From Alistipes sp. (lineage in GTDB: Bacteria > Bacteroidota > Bacteroidia > Bacteroidales > Rikenellaceae), in the NCBI GenBank assembly GCA_017629615.1, contig JAGBWT010000180.1:1-20809 (forward strand): a stretch of DNA of 20,809 nucleotides, written 5' to 3'. The notes beneath the pieces were generated by a model. That model saw only the letters and a list, made by a program, of their open reading frames with translations, searched no databases and had not been told where the DNA came from. The position numbers and the translations under genes were made by a program. Below, one piece after another: positions 7,361 through 15,183 of the stretch (its first letter is position 1; each line of letters begins with the position of its first letter).

Positions 7361-8968
7361 TTACTCAATACCGTTAAAGAAATATGGTGCGTAGTTCCAC
7401 TGTTCGTGGTCGTAGAGTTTACGCAAGATGTGCATACGTCTTGCAAAGTCGGAGTAATCCTTGCGCGGATACGACCAACCTACCTCCGATATGGCCGCCA
7501 AACGAGGCAAAAGCATATGTTGAACGTGGTCGAAGGTCGAGATATACTCCGTCCAAAGATTAACCTGAACGCCTTTAATAAAACCTCTCTCCACCTCGTT
7601 GAGGCCCTCATACGGGTCAAACGAATAGGTGCGTGCAAGAGGTATAGGACGACGACCATTACCGAGTGGCTCTTTGTTGGCCACAGGGTCGGAGGTCTGA
7701 TAATAGTCGATATAGCAATAGGTATTTGGTGTCATTATCACATCGTTACCCAGCTTTGCCGCCGCAATGCCGCCCTTTGTTCCACGCCACGACATAATTG
7801 TTGCACTCTGCGTGATACCACCTTGAAGAATCTCGTCCCAACCGATAATATTGCGACCTCGTTCGTTGAGCCAACGCTCCATTCGTTGCATAAAGTAGCT
7901 CTGCAACTGATGTTCATCTTTCAAGCCCTCGTCGGCAATACGCTTTTGGCAAGCAGCGCACAACTTCCAAGCATCTTTCGGACACTCATCACCGCCAATA
8001 TGGATATATTTCGACGGGAAAAGGTCCAAGACCTCGGTCAATACATTTTCGAGAAATTCAAATGTACTCTCCTTGCCGGCACAAAATACCTCCTTGCTTA
8101 TACCCCACGTTGTACGCACCTCGTATGGGCCGCCCGTACAGCCAAGATGTGGATATGTTGCAAGAGCCGCGACTGCGTGTCCCGGCATTTCGATTTCGGG
8201 GATAACATCGATATAGCGCTCGGTAGCATAACGTACGACCTCACGCACCTCGTCTTGTGTAAATATTCCGCCATAAGGCTTACCGTCATAGGTAGTCGAT
8301 TGACGATATTTGCCGACAAGTGTCTCCTTGCGATATGCTCCGATTTGCGACAACTCGGGATAGCGCTTGATTTCGATACGCCAGCCCTGGTCCTCGGTAA
8401 GATGCCAATGCAAACGGTTGATTTTGTGGAGTGCGAGAATGTCGATATACTGCTTAACCTCATCGACCGTAAACTTGTGACGACACACATCGAGCATCGC
8501 TCCTCGATAGCCGAAATGAGGTTTATCGGCAATCTTCATTGCTGCTATGGCCAACCCCTTGCCGCTCTTATTTGATGCAGCTACAATCTGACGCAGACTC
8601 TGCAAACCATAGAATACAGCCGACTCCGAGCCACCTTTTATCACTATTCGCTGTGGCGCAATATGCAAGGTATACTCCTCTGTGGCCAACTTGCTATCGA
8701 CTGCGAGGTTGATAGCGCCCTTACGATGGGCTGCACAACGTATTTTCAACTTACCACCCACAAAGCCATCTACATAATCGGCAAAAATGGTAGCAGGCGC
8801 AACCAAATCTTTCGTCTCGACATATATCGGCGTACGCGACGAAAGGATAAACTCTCCACTCTCCATTTCGCAAACAAGCGGACGAGGAACAACTACCGAA
8901 GCAACGTCGGCCTTTGCAGTCAAACAAGCAACCAACAAAGTTGCAATAAACAACACTACACGTTTCAT
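7361..8968 (-). CDS. Beta-N-acetylhexosaminidase, GH20
   Basis: 535-residue exported glycoside hydrolase that removes terminal GlcNAc or GalNAc by substrate-assisted catalysis. An N-terminal GH20b domain (about 25-148) precedes the GH20 barrel (about 152-500). Seen in order: FGYRGAMLDVCRHKF (152-166), INRLHWHLTEDQGWRIEI (183-200), IPEIEMPGHAVAAL (256-269), the catalytic pair Asp327-Glu328 in YIHIGGDECPKDAW, GWDEILQGG (376-384), IMSWRGTKGG and VNLWTEY (469-475). It ends soon after the barrel, with no extra binding domain. The leader (MKRVVLFIATLLVACLTAKA) could be cut by signal peptidase I after Ala20. It also contains LVAC at 12-15, so a lipoprotein with Cys15 is possible. The ATG is 5 bases after the upstream TAG. 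The stop is TAA. Confidence 0.93.
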   Translation of the reverse strand: MKRVVLFIATLLVACLTAKADVASVVVPRPLVCEMESGEFILSSRTPIYVETKDLVAPATIFADYVDGFVGGKLKIRCAAHRKGAINLAVDSKLATEEYTLHIAPQRIVIKGGSESAVFYGLQSLRQIVAASNKSGKGLAIAAMKIADKPHFGYRGAMLDVCRHKFTVDEVKQYIDILALHKINRLHWHLTEDQGWRIEIKRYPELSQIGAYRKETLVGKYRQSTTYDGKPYGGIFTQDEVREVVRYATERYIDVIPEIEMPGHAVAALATYPHLGCTGGPYEVRTTWGISKEVFCAGKESTFEFLENVLTEVLDLFPSKYIHIGGDECPKDAWKLCAACQKRIADEGLKDEHQLQSYFMQRMERWLNERGRNIIGWDEILQGGITQSATIMSWRGTKGGIAAAKLGNDVIMTPNTYCYIDYYQTSDPVANKEPLGNGRRPIPLARTYSFDPYEGLNEVERGFIKGVQVNLWTEYISTFDHVQHMLLPRLAAISEVGWSYPRKDYSDFARRMHILRKLYDHEQWNYAPYFFNGIE

Positions 8969-8973
8969 ATCAT

Positions 8974-10152
8974 CTATCTATTTGGTTTATCATTCAGAAA
9001 ATCGACAACTCCACGCATCAACTCATTGCGAGTTTCGGCACCGGTCACCCCCTCAAAAGGAAATCCCATAACAACTACCGCCCCACTGCCTCGATAGCCG
9101 ACAGCAGCACAAAGACCACTATCTTCGTATCGCATAAGTGGATAAGCACCCTCTCCAACAGGCATCAGGGCATCGACCGAATTTATGGCATAATGGTCGG
9201 GCGAATATTGGGCCGACAGTTTATAGTCGGATTGTGGAAGCGTCACTGATAATCGACTACGAGTGGTCACAGTGTAGGAGCGGGTTGCCATATTCGTAAC
9301 CAACGACAAGTGCAGCACCTCTTTGGCAAACCGCTCGTCGGTTTTGGTCGCCCCGACCGACTCAAACAAATCGGTTGCGACGTATGCTCCCGAGACCATC
9401 ATTGCACCTCCGCCTGCAATATATGCCTCGACAGCAGATTGCATAGCAGGGGTAAAACAACGATACTTAATCTCCGCAAAGTCGCGCCCTGCCTCTGTTG
9501 CTCGCTGCTTTCCAAGCACCAAATCGACAAAGTCGTAATCGGCAAGCGACACATCTCCACGCTCAACCGATAGAGCCGAAGCCGACACAAACGAATAGCC
9601 ACACTCAACCATAGAGTGGCCGTGCAATGCAGGATAGTCGAAAGCGTTACCACCAACTATACCACCCTCGTAGTTATTATGCGATGCACCAAAGGCCATA
9701 TATTCGTTACGCAAGCGACGTTTTGAGGCGTCGTGAATACGCTGCTCGCCAACAAAAGCCACATCGCGCAAATAAGCCACACCACTATCGAACTCGTTGT
9801 GAAATCCATCGGACCTCATTGCCGGAGCCGCAACGCGATTAAAGCCATTGACAATCAATGCACAAGGAGCATCGTCGGACACAAGGCAAGCCGAAAGTGT
9901 TTCGCTCGGGAAACTCTCTCCTCCGTCATTTATGGCGCATACACGATAGCCATATACAACACCGCGCTCCTGCTGAACCAGAAGAGTTGTATCCTTAACA
10001 ACTACTCCGCCATCAAAACCCTTGTCTCCACGACGAGTATAGACCACGTAGGCAGTTGGTCGCGCCGATGCTTCGAGCGAGTCCACCATTGGCGACCACG
10101 ACAATCGAACAGCACCACCCTCACGCTTTGCCGAGAATGCCTCGACAGGCAA
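8974..10152 (-). CDS. C-terminal Fn3-containing part of the split amidase/golvesin protein (after the in-frame TAG)
   Basis: This open frame continues the amidase gene in the same frame directly after its TAG at 10165-10167. It encodes 396 residues if counted from that codon; the first start-like codon, a TTG at 10152, gives 392. It holds a fibronectin type III domain (LSWSPMVDSLEAS to GYRVCAINDGGESFPSETLS, about 603-690 in joined numbering). A C-terminal domain follows, with ALIVNGFNRVAAP, EYMAFGASHNNYEGG, GNAFDYPALHGHSM and VDLVLGKQRATEAGRDF. I recognise both as the downstream half of a roughly 950-1000-residue Bacteroidetes exported protein often labelled xanthan lyase or golvesin-like. 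It has no signal peptide or ribosome binding site of its own, so it probably cannot work separately. TAG stop, 5 bases before the GH20 gene. Confidence 0.7.
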   Translation of the reverse strand: MPVEAFSAKREGGAVRLSWSPMVDSLEASARPTAYVVYTRRGDKGFDGGVVVKDTTLLVQQERGVVYGYRVCAINDGGESFPSETLSACLVSDDAPCALIVNGFNRVAAPAMRSDGFHNEFDSGVAYLRDVAFVGEQRIHDASKRRLRNEYMAFGASHNNYEGGIVGGNAFDYPALHGHSMVECGYSFVSASALSVERGDVSLADYDFVDLVLGKQRATEAGRDFAEIKYRCFTPAMQSAVEAYIAGGGAMMVSGAYVATDLFESVGATKTDERFAKEVLHLSLVTNMATRSYTVTTRSRLSVTLPQSDYKLSAQYSPDHYAINSVDALMPVGEGAYPLMRYEDSGLCAAVGYRGSGAVVVMGFPFEGVTGAETRNELMRGVVDFLNDKPNR

Positions 10153-10164
10153 TGGCGCAACACA

Positions 10165-11955
10165 CTAAGGGCGATTATATTGTGCCGACAAATAGCGCAA
10201 CACAGCCTTATAAATAGCCCTCGATACGGTAAATTTGAACATCGGGTCGCTACCAAGACGCATATCTGCCTGGTTTTGATGCGACAGCAGTTCGAGCAAC
10301 ATCGCAGGTACCGACGGCACTCGCGCCTCGAAATAGGAGCGATTCCACATACCGCGTCGCGACCAATCGCTATCGTGACTACGACGCACATCGGCTACAA
10401 TTTGCGACATAACCATATCGGTCAGGTCGCGCGAATGAGTGCGTTTTTCTCCATCTTCAAAGCGACCCTTATCGAGTTTGGTGTAGTAAATACCGAGCGT
10501 ACCGATTGTTGCATCGTTGTCGGTAACTCCCGCATCGGAGTGAAATGCCAACGACATATCGATAGGCACACCAAGGCCATCTCTCTTCGACAAACGATTA
10601 GAACCACCCATCAGGGCATTAACCCATTCGCCTCGCGACTTATAGTCGTCCTTATAGTCGTCGCTATTGCTGTGCTGATTATATACCTCTTCGGAGAAAC
10701 CGGCCCACTGCAACCAATAGCGCGCCCCCTCGCAATAGCGTGGCATACCACTAACTATCGGAGTATAGTCGCCACCTGCAACCTGCAACGAGTCACATAC
10801 CGTACGGGCTATATTACCCATACCGCCACCTATCTTCACCGCATCGGCCGACACTATTCGGCCCTTTTTTGCCGAGAGATTAGAGAGTGTAACAACCTCG
10901 TAGTTACGACCCGACTCAAAATGGTAGGTTCCGACATAGACCCAAGTTCCGCCTCCGATACGCTGATTAACTCTCACACGACTCGCACCGCCCGAATGGT
11001 TTATGGTATAGAGAGCGTCGGAGGCACTCTCCGCAAACGAACAATATGACACATAGACTGCATATTCGCCCGACTTTGGAAATTCGACGCTCCAAATGGC
11101 TCGGCTCACCTGCCTACCATTATCAACCGTCGTTGCAAAGCGGCTCGTTCCATCGGCAAAAGGATTTTCGCCCGAAACATAAACGCTCTTACGATGAGCA
11201 AAACCGCGATTATGGGTCTGCCACGAACGCAACCCCACACCCTCGACATATCTCGAAAGCGAATCTACCGACTCGCGGTCATTGTCGGCAATAAGTTCTA
11301 TATCCTGAAAGTCGCGCTCACGAGGCAGCAACACCGTTGCTCCTGCCGATTCAAGCATCGGAACAAGGTATGGCAACACATAACTCTGGGTAAAGAGGTC
11401 CTCAACCGTCTGCCACAATAGTGGTCTTTGCCAGCGCCAACCGTTGCTCTTATTGTCGAAGTAGCGGCCGTGACTCTGCCATATCGCAATATGGCGACCT
11501 TCGAGACCTTTGGTCGAGGCGAATGGTCGCTCACGACGAACAAGCGCTCCACCCTCGGCTCTATTTGTAAAGGGCTTTATGCCCCTACGCGACGAACGAT
11601 AATAGAGCGGAATATTCGAGGCAATATTCGACCCATCGGCCATCACCTCTATCTTGTGACGACGCAGGTCGGCAGGTAAAAGAGAGCGCAACGAGTCGTA
11701 GAGTGCCACCAAGTTATCTTCGCGCACCGGATAGTACGACATCGGTACCGATGCCGATATAACCACTCGCCCACCCTTTACCGCAGCACTCTCAACCTTC
11801 ACAGGGCAACGCGACACTTCGGTTTGAGCGATACGTGTCAGTTGCTCCGAAATACGGTCGCACACCTCGGGTGGCAATTGCCGACCAAAGGCGTGCGTCG
11901 ATAGAATAATCAGTGCTACAATTAGGGTTGCTATATACCTAACTACAAGTTTCAT
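10165..11955 (-). CDS. N-acetylmuramoyl-L-alanine amidase-like exported protein with golvesin-type domain, ended by an in-frame TAG
   Basis: 596 residues up to a TAG. Signal peptide at 1-24. The amidase_3-like fold is split: part one (about 155-215) has IAIWQSHGRYF with likely zinc ligand His162 and TVEDLFTQSYVLP with Glu186. An inserted golvesin/xanthan-lyase-type beta domain spans about 270-378 (YAVYVSYCSF, GGGTWVYVGTYHFESG, GRIVSADAVKIGGGMGN). Part two (about 400-590) has SLAFHSDAG with His472 and AMLLELLSHQN with likely catalytic Glu555. The residue roles are by analogy to amidase_3 enzymes. The catalytic part is therefore complete, but homologs as I know them run on through Fn3 and C-terminal domains, which here lie after the TAG in frame; joined length would be 993. 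It starts 28 bases after pepD. The envelope location and cell-wall substrate are inferred. Confidence 0.8.
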   Translation of the reverse strand: MKLVVRYIATLIVALIILSTHAFGRQLPPEVCDRISEQLTRIAQTEVSRCPVKVESAAVKGGRVVISASVPMSYYPVREDNLVALYDSLRSLLPADLRRHKIEVMADGSNIASNIPLYYRSSRRGIKPFTNRAEGGALVRRERPFASTKGLEGRHIAIWQSHGRYFDNKSNGWRWQRPLLWQTVEDLFTQSYVLPYLVPMLESAGATVLLPRERDFQDIELIADNDRESVDSLSRYVEGVGLRSWQTHNRGFAHRKSVYVSGENPFADGTSRFATTVDNGRQVSRAIWSVEFPKSGEYAVYVSYCSFAESASDALYTINHSGGASRVRVNQRIGGGTWVYVGTYHFESGRNYEVVTLSNLSAKKGRIVSADAVKIGGGMGNIARTVCDSLQVAGGDYTPIVSGMPRYCEGARYWLQWAGFSEEVYNQHSNSDDYKDDYKSRGEWVNALMGGSNRLSKRDGLGVPIDMSLAFHSDAGVTDNDATIGTLGIYYTKLDKGRFEDGEKRTHSRDLTDMVMSQIVADVRRSHDSDWSRRGMWNRSYFEARVPSVPAMLLELLSHQNQADMRLGSDPMFKFTVSRAIYKAVLRYLSAQYNRP

Positions 11956-11983
11956 CGAATAGGCGGTTTCTTCTCTTGTGCGG

Positions 11984-13432
11984 CTATTTCACACGTTTCA
12001 AAACATCGAGCAACAACAGCCAAAACTTCTCAACCGTAGCTATCTTTATACGCTCGTCGGGCGAATGAACACCTCGCAATGTCGGGCCAAACGAGACCAT
12101 CTCCAACCACGGATATTTCTCCAAGAACAGACCGCACTCCAAACCTGCGTGGATAGCACGCACCTTTGCCTCCGAGCCAAAGAGGTCGCGATGCGAAGCA
12201 CAACACACCTCCAAAAGTTGCGATTCGGGATTAGGCGCCCAGCCAGGATAGCCGTCGGAGTGGAGAACTTTCGCTCCTGCAAGTGCAAACACCGATGCCA
12301 CCGACTCTCGCGCATAGAGTTTAGCACTCTCAACCGACGAGCGTTGCGATGTTGTCACGACAATCTTATTGCGACCCTCAAATTTCACCGATGCCAAATT
12401 GGTCGAAGTCTCAACCAAGCCCTCCAAAGCAGCCGACATAGCCAGCACTCCGTTTGGAAGACCGACAAGAGCGCGAAGCAATGCCTTTTGGCTCTTTTGA
12501 TTTATCACATCGGCACCCTCGCACTTTGCTATTGCGAATTTCATATTTGGCTCGGTAATTCTATACTCGTCAGCCACTGCCACAGCAAACGCCTTGGCCA
12601 GAGCCTCAAATTCGGAGGCCTTCGACTTTGGCACGGCAACGACTGCATTCGCCTCGCGAGGAATGGCGTTGCGAAGATTGCCACCATCAAATTGGCTTAA
12701 ACGTAATTCGCAGTTCTCTTCGGCAAGCAACAACAGACGCGCGAGCAGTTTATTGGAGTTGGCCCTACCCTTATCAATATCGTCGCCCGAGTGGCCACCA
12801 CACAGACCCGAGAAGGCAATACGATAGAAGCACATATCACCACCAACCGCTTCTCGACGATAGCGGAATGTTGCAAGCGTATCTACTCCACCGGCACAAC
12901 CAATAAAGATTTCGCCATCGTCTTCCGAATCGAGATTTATCAGATAGCGGCCCGTAACCATATCTTTACCGAGGTTAAATGCACCCGTAAGTCCCGTCTC
13001 CTCATCAACCGTAAAGAGGGCCTCTATCGGGCCGTGTTCGATTGATGGGTCTATCAGAACAGCCAAAGCAGCAGCCATACATATACCGCAATCGGCTCCC
13101 AACGTCGTACCACAAGCCTTAACCCAACCATCTTCGATGCGAGTCTTGATTGGGTCGTGCATAAAGTCGTGCTGCACGTCCGAATTTTTCTCGCACACCA
13201 TATCCATATGCGATTGCAAAATCACGGTAGGCGCATCTTCGTAGCCAACAGTTGCACCCTTGCGGATAACGACATTACCCACCTCATCGCTCTTATATTC
13301 GAGGTTGTGCTGCTTGGCAAAATCTATCAGCCAAGCTACTATCTTCTCTTCGTGTTTCGACGGACGCGGCACTCGCGTAATATCGTCGAATATGCCCCAC
13401 ACAAGGGCCGGTTTCAAATCTCTTATATTCAT
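11984..13432 (-). CDS. pepD: Cytosol non-specific dipeptidase PepD (M20 family)
   Basis: 482-residue aminoacyl-histidine dipeptidase, a two-metal M20 peptidase that cuts dipeptides in the cytoplasm. Metal-site motifs are in order: QSHMDMVCEK with His75 and Asp77, GTTLGADCGIC with the bridging Asp114, TVDEETGLTGA with the general base and ligand pair Glu144-Glu145, NLDSEDDGE with Asp168, and GPTLRGVHSPDER with His456. The inserted lid domain (GHSGDDIDKGRANSNKLLAR) is present. The length is that of E. coli PepD (485). There is no signal peptide. It starts 11 bases after ispF, so it shares that transcript. The stop is TAG at 11984-11986, which reads here as a true stop because the family ends at this point. 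Confidence 0.95.
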   Translation of the reverse strand: MNIRDLKPALVWGIFDDITRVPRPSKHEEKIVAWLIDFAKQHNLEYKSDEVGNVVIRKGATVGYEDAPTVILQSHMDMVCEKNSDVQHDFMHDPIKTRIEDGWVKACGTTLGADCGICMAAALAVLIDPSIEHGPIEALFTVDEETGLTGAFNLGKDMVTGRYLINLDSEDDGEIFIGCAGGVDTLATFRYRREAVGGDMCFYRIAFSGLCGGHSGDDIDKGRANSNKLLARLLLLAEENCELRLSQFDGGNLRNAIPREANAVVAVPKSKASEFEALAKAFAVAVADEYRITEPNMKFAIAKCEGADVINQKSQKALLRALVGLPNGVLAMSAALEGLVETSTNLASVKFEGRNKIVVTTSQRSSVESAKLYARESVASVFALAGAKVLHSDGYPGWAPNPESQLLEVCCASHRDLFGSEAKVRAIHAGLECGLFLEKYPWLEMVSFGPTLRGVHSPDERIKIATVEKFWLLLLDVLKRVK

Positions 13433-13443
13433 CTTCTAACTTT

Positions 13444-13923
13444 TTAGTCTTTGTAAATCAAAACAGCAGCCGTAGCCGAGACGCCTCGCTCCTCGCCCTC
13501 AAAACCAAGTCGCTCGGTCGTTGTAGCCTTTACCGAAACGCAATCGACATCGATACCGACAACACGAGCCATCTCCTCGCGCATCGCATCGATATATGGG
13601 CGCAATTTCGGACGTTGCATCGCTATCGTTGAGTCGATATTACCGATGCTGTAACCCTTCTCGGCAAGCAATCTAACTACTCGGGCAAGCAACACTCGCG
13701 AGTCAATACCCTTAAACTCGGCCGATGTATCTGGAAAGTGTTTGCCAATATCGCCCAAAGCGGCAGCACCAAGCATCGCATCACACACGGCGTGAATCAA
13801 CACATCGCCGTCGGAGTGAGCCACACAGCCTTTGGTATGGGGAATTTCAACACCACCAAGCACCAGACGCAACCCCTCATCGAGCGCGTGAACATCGTAG
13901 CCGTAACCTATTCTGAATTTCAT
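13444..13923 (-). CDS. ispF: 2-C-methyl-D-erythritol 2,4-cyclodiphosphate synthase
   Basis: 159-residue enzyme of the non-mevalonate isoprenoid pathway. It cyclises CDP-methylerythritol 2-phosphate to MEcPP with loss of CMP, as a trimer with zinc. The zinc site shows GYGYDVHAL with Asp10 and His12, and HSDGDVLIHAVCDAMLGA with His44. GDIGKHFPDT and the C-terminal TTTERLGFEGEERGVSATA, which contacts the cytidine and closes the site, are also present. Full length. The ATG at 13923 is about 25 bases after an exact -7 box. It is the first gene of the minus-strand run. No other ispD or ispE gene is nearby. The stop is TAA. Confidence 0.97.
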   Translation of the reverse strand: MKFRIGYGYDVHALDEGLRLVLGGVEIPHTKGCVAHSDGDVLIHAVCDAMLGAAALGDIGKHFPDTSAEFKGIDSRVLLARVVRLLAEKGYSIGNIDSTIAMQRPKLRPYIDAMREEMARVVGIDVDCVSVKATTTERLGFEGEERGVSATAAVLIYKD

Positions 13924-13948
13924 ATTCGCAACATTTTACATTCTACGG

Positions 13949-13956
13949 CAAAGTTA
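13949..13956 (-). promoter_or_regulatory. Promoter -7 box for ispF and the downstream run
   Basis: Read on the minus strand this is TAACTTTG, an exact -7 match, 25 bases before the ispF ATG. The -33 position holds a T-run without the expected G. Since no other promoter is evident in the short gaps down to dusB, this may drive six genes. Confidence 0.5.
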
Positions 13957-13976
13957 CTAAAATTTTCGGTTAAAAA

Positions 13977-14474
13977 CTACTTTTGCAGACTATATAGCGA
14001 ACCTATATAACGCATCACCCACTCGCGCGCGACTATCGCCACCCGAGCCTCTCCCGTAGAGGGCCTAACAAAGACCTCAACAGCCCACTCCTCCTGCTCA
14101 TATTCGACCGTAAATAGCAGACGCCACCACCCGCCCTCTACCTCACTCGACGAGTAGTTTTGCACCGACAAAGTGGCGCTAACGGTATAAATCACATAGC
14201 TAACCGCCTCGATAGGCAGATGCAGAGTCACGTTATCGCCATCGAGCGCCATCGACAGGTTGTAGGCATAGACATCGCGTGTTGTACCGAGCGACGGATT
14301 TTGCATCGTCGTAGGCCGAAATACCCACTTACGCGATGCAAGGAGTGAGTCAATCTTAACGGCAAGTTGCTCCTCGTTGTCAAGGCGATGCTCTGCCGCC
14401 CTATTTGCAGCCGAAATCACAAAGGTCGCAAGACTCAACAGAAGCATTGCGACCAAACAAGATAATTTGCGCAT
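13977..14474 (-). CDS. Exported DUF4251-like protein (divergent)
   Basis: 165-residue protein with a signal peptide (about 1-22, MRKLSCLVAMLLLSLATFVI then SAA). The mature part resembles the DUF4251 fold seen more clearly in the next gene: a ALERKW/F-type opening (LLASRKWVFRPTTMQNPSL), a beta strand with VTLHLPIEAVSYVIYT where DUF4251 has LPY, and a WWRLLFTVEYEQEEWAVEVF core. Function unknown; the location is periplasm or outer face. The ATG is 5 bases after the TAA of the upstream related gene, so they are an operon pair and probably an old tandem duplication. The stop is TAG. The family assignment is by pattern and by position next to a clearer member, so only moderate. Confidence 0.65.
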   Translation of the reverse strand: MRKLSCLVAMLLLSLATFVISAANRAAEHRLDNEEQLAVKIDSLLASRKWVFRPTTMQNPSLGTTRDVYAYNLSMALDGDNVTLHLPIEAVSYVIYTVSATLSVQNYSSSEVEGGWWRLLFTVEYEQEEWAVEVFVRPSTGEARVAIVAREWVMRYIGSLYSLQK

Positions 14475-14479
14475 CGATA

Positions 14480-15061
14480 TTAGTTTTGGCCTATAATCGA
14501 ACCATCATACTCAACATCGGGATACCAGGGCGAAGATATGGTCAGGGTGGCTGTACCCGACGAGGAGTATATCGCAAGCGAGAATTGGTAGTCGGTTGCC
14601 GAAAAGAGCGATGTCGTAAATGTCACAAGCCAGCCGTCGCGAGTCTGCTCGGTCACATAGCGCGACACCGAGGGAAGCGTATAGTTGAACATCACATAAT
14701 AGTATGGAGGTGTCACACCTTTAATATATGGTAGGCATATATCAACCTCATCGCCCCACACCGACAGCTCAAAATTGGGATTATTGAGCAAGCGGACCGA
14801 ACCTGCCGGCTCTTGCTGAATATTTTGCGGTATAAACTTAAAATTACGAGCAAGAACTATCGAATCCACAAAACGCTCATATTCGGCCAATCGTTCGGCA
14901 CGTCTTGCCTCTCGCTGTTTATGTCGCTCTTCGCGTTGCTCGGCTTTAATCGACTTGGTGGCCGCAGTGGCACCTACACTCTTCGATGATTGCGTATAAC
15001 CGACAACACACAACGCTGTCGCCAATACCGCAATGACAATAAATAGTAATATTCGTTTCAT
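14480..15061 (-). CDS. Exported DUF4251 family protein
   Basis: 193-residue protein. A signal peptide or membrane anchor spans about 1-23 (MKRILLFIVIAVLATALCVV). A strongly charged Arg/Glu/Lys helix follows (about 39-66, KAEQREERHKQREARRAERL), then the DUF4251 domain (about 70-190). Seen there: LARNFKFIPQNIQQ, the strand FELSVWGDEVDICLPYIKGV with the family LPY, RDGWLVTFTTSLFS, and a closing strand ending in YDGSI. DUF4251 proteins are common in Bacteroidales and have no known function. No good promoter is visible in the 64 bases upstream; a terminator lies there, so expression may come from readthrough or from a promoter I cannot recognise. The stop is TAA. Confidence 0.75.
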   Translation of the reverse strand: MKRILLFIVIAVLATALCVVGYTQSSKSVGATAATKSIKAEQREERHKQREARRAERLAEYERFVDSIVLARNFKFIPQNIQQEPAGSVRLLNNPNFELSVWGDEVDICLPYIKGVTPPYYYVMFNYTLPSVSRYVTEQTRDGWLVTFTTSLFSATDYQFSLAIYSSSGTATLTISSPWYPDVEYDGSIIGQN

Positions 15062-15125
15062 AGGCGTATGATTTGTTTACGAACAGTCCGTAGCAAAGCA
15101 CGCGCCAAAGCCCCCAACGAAGCAC

Positions 15126-15162
15126 AAAAACAGAGGCGGAGGAGCAAAAGCCCCTCCGCCTC
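15126..15162 (-). terminator. Rho-independent terminator after the giant lipoprotein gene
   Basis: A 10-base-pair GC-rich stem (GAGGCGGAGG at 15133-15142 with CCTCCGCCTC at 15153-15162) has a 10-base loop. On the minus strand it is followed by TGTTTTTG. It lies 22 bases after the tandem TAG TAG stop at 15181-15186. Confidence 0.85.
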
Positions 15163-15183
15163 AACAGAGACTACACAGCGCTA

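Noticed and set aside
7406..8575. Plus-strand open frame (389 codons) antisense to the hexosaminidase
   Set aside because: The GH20 motifs on the minus strand are unmistakable; this frame is a shadow.
10150..10152. TTG as a genuine start of a separate Fn3 protein
   Set aside because: No ribosome binding site, promoter or signal peptide, and it lies in the same frame 12 bases after the TAG; a continuation of the amidase gene explains it better.
9733..11049. Long plus-strand open frame (438 codons) across the amidase gene
   Set aside because: It lies wholly antisense to conserved coding sequence, has no family resemblance and a Arg/His/Ile/Thr-rich composition typical of reverse-strand shadows.
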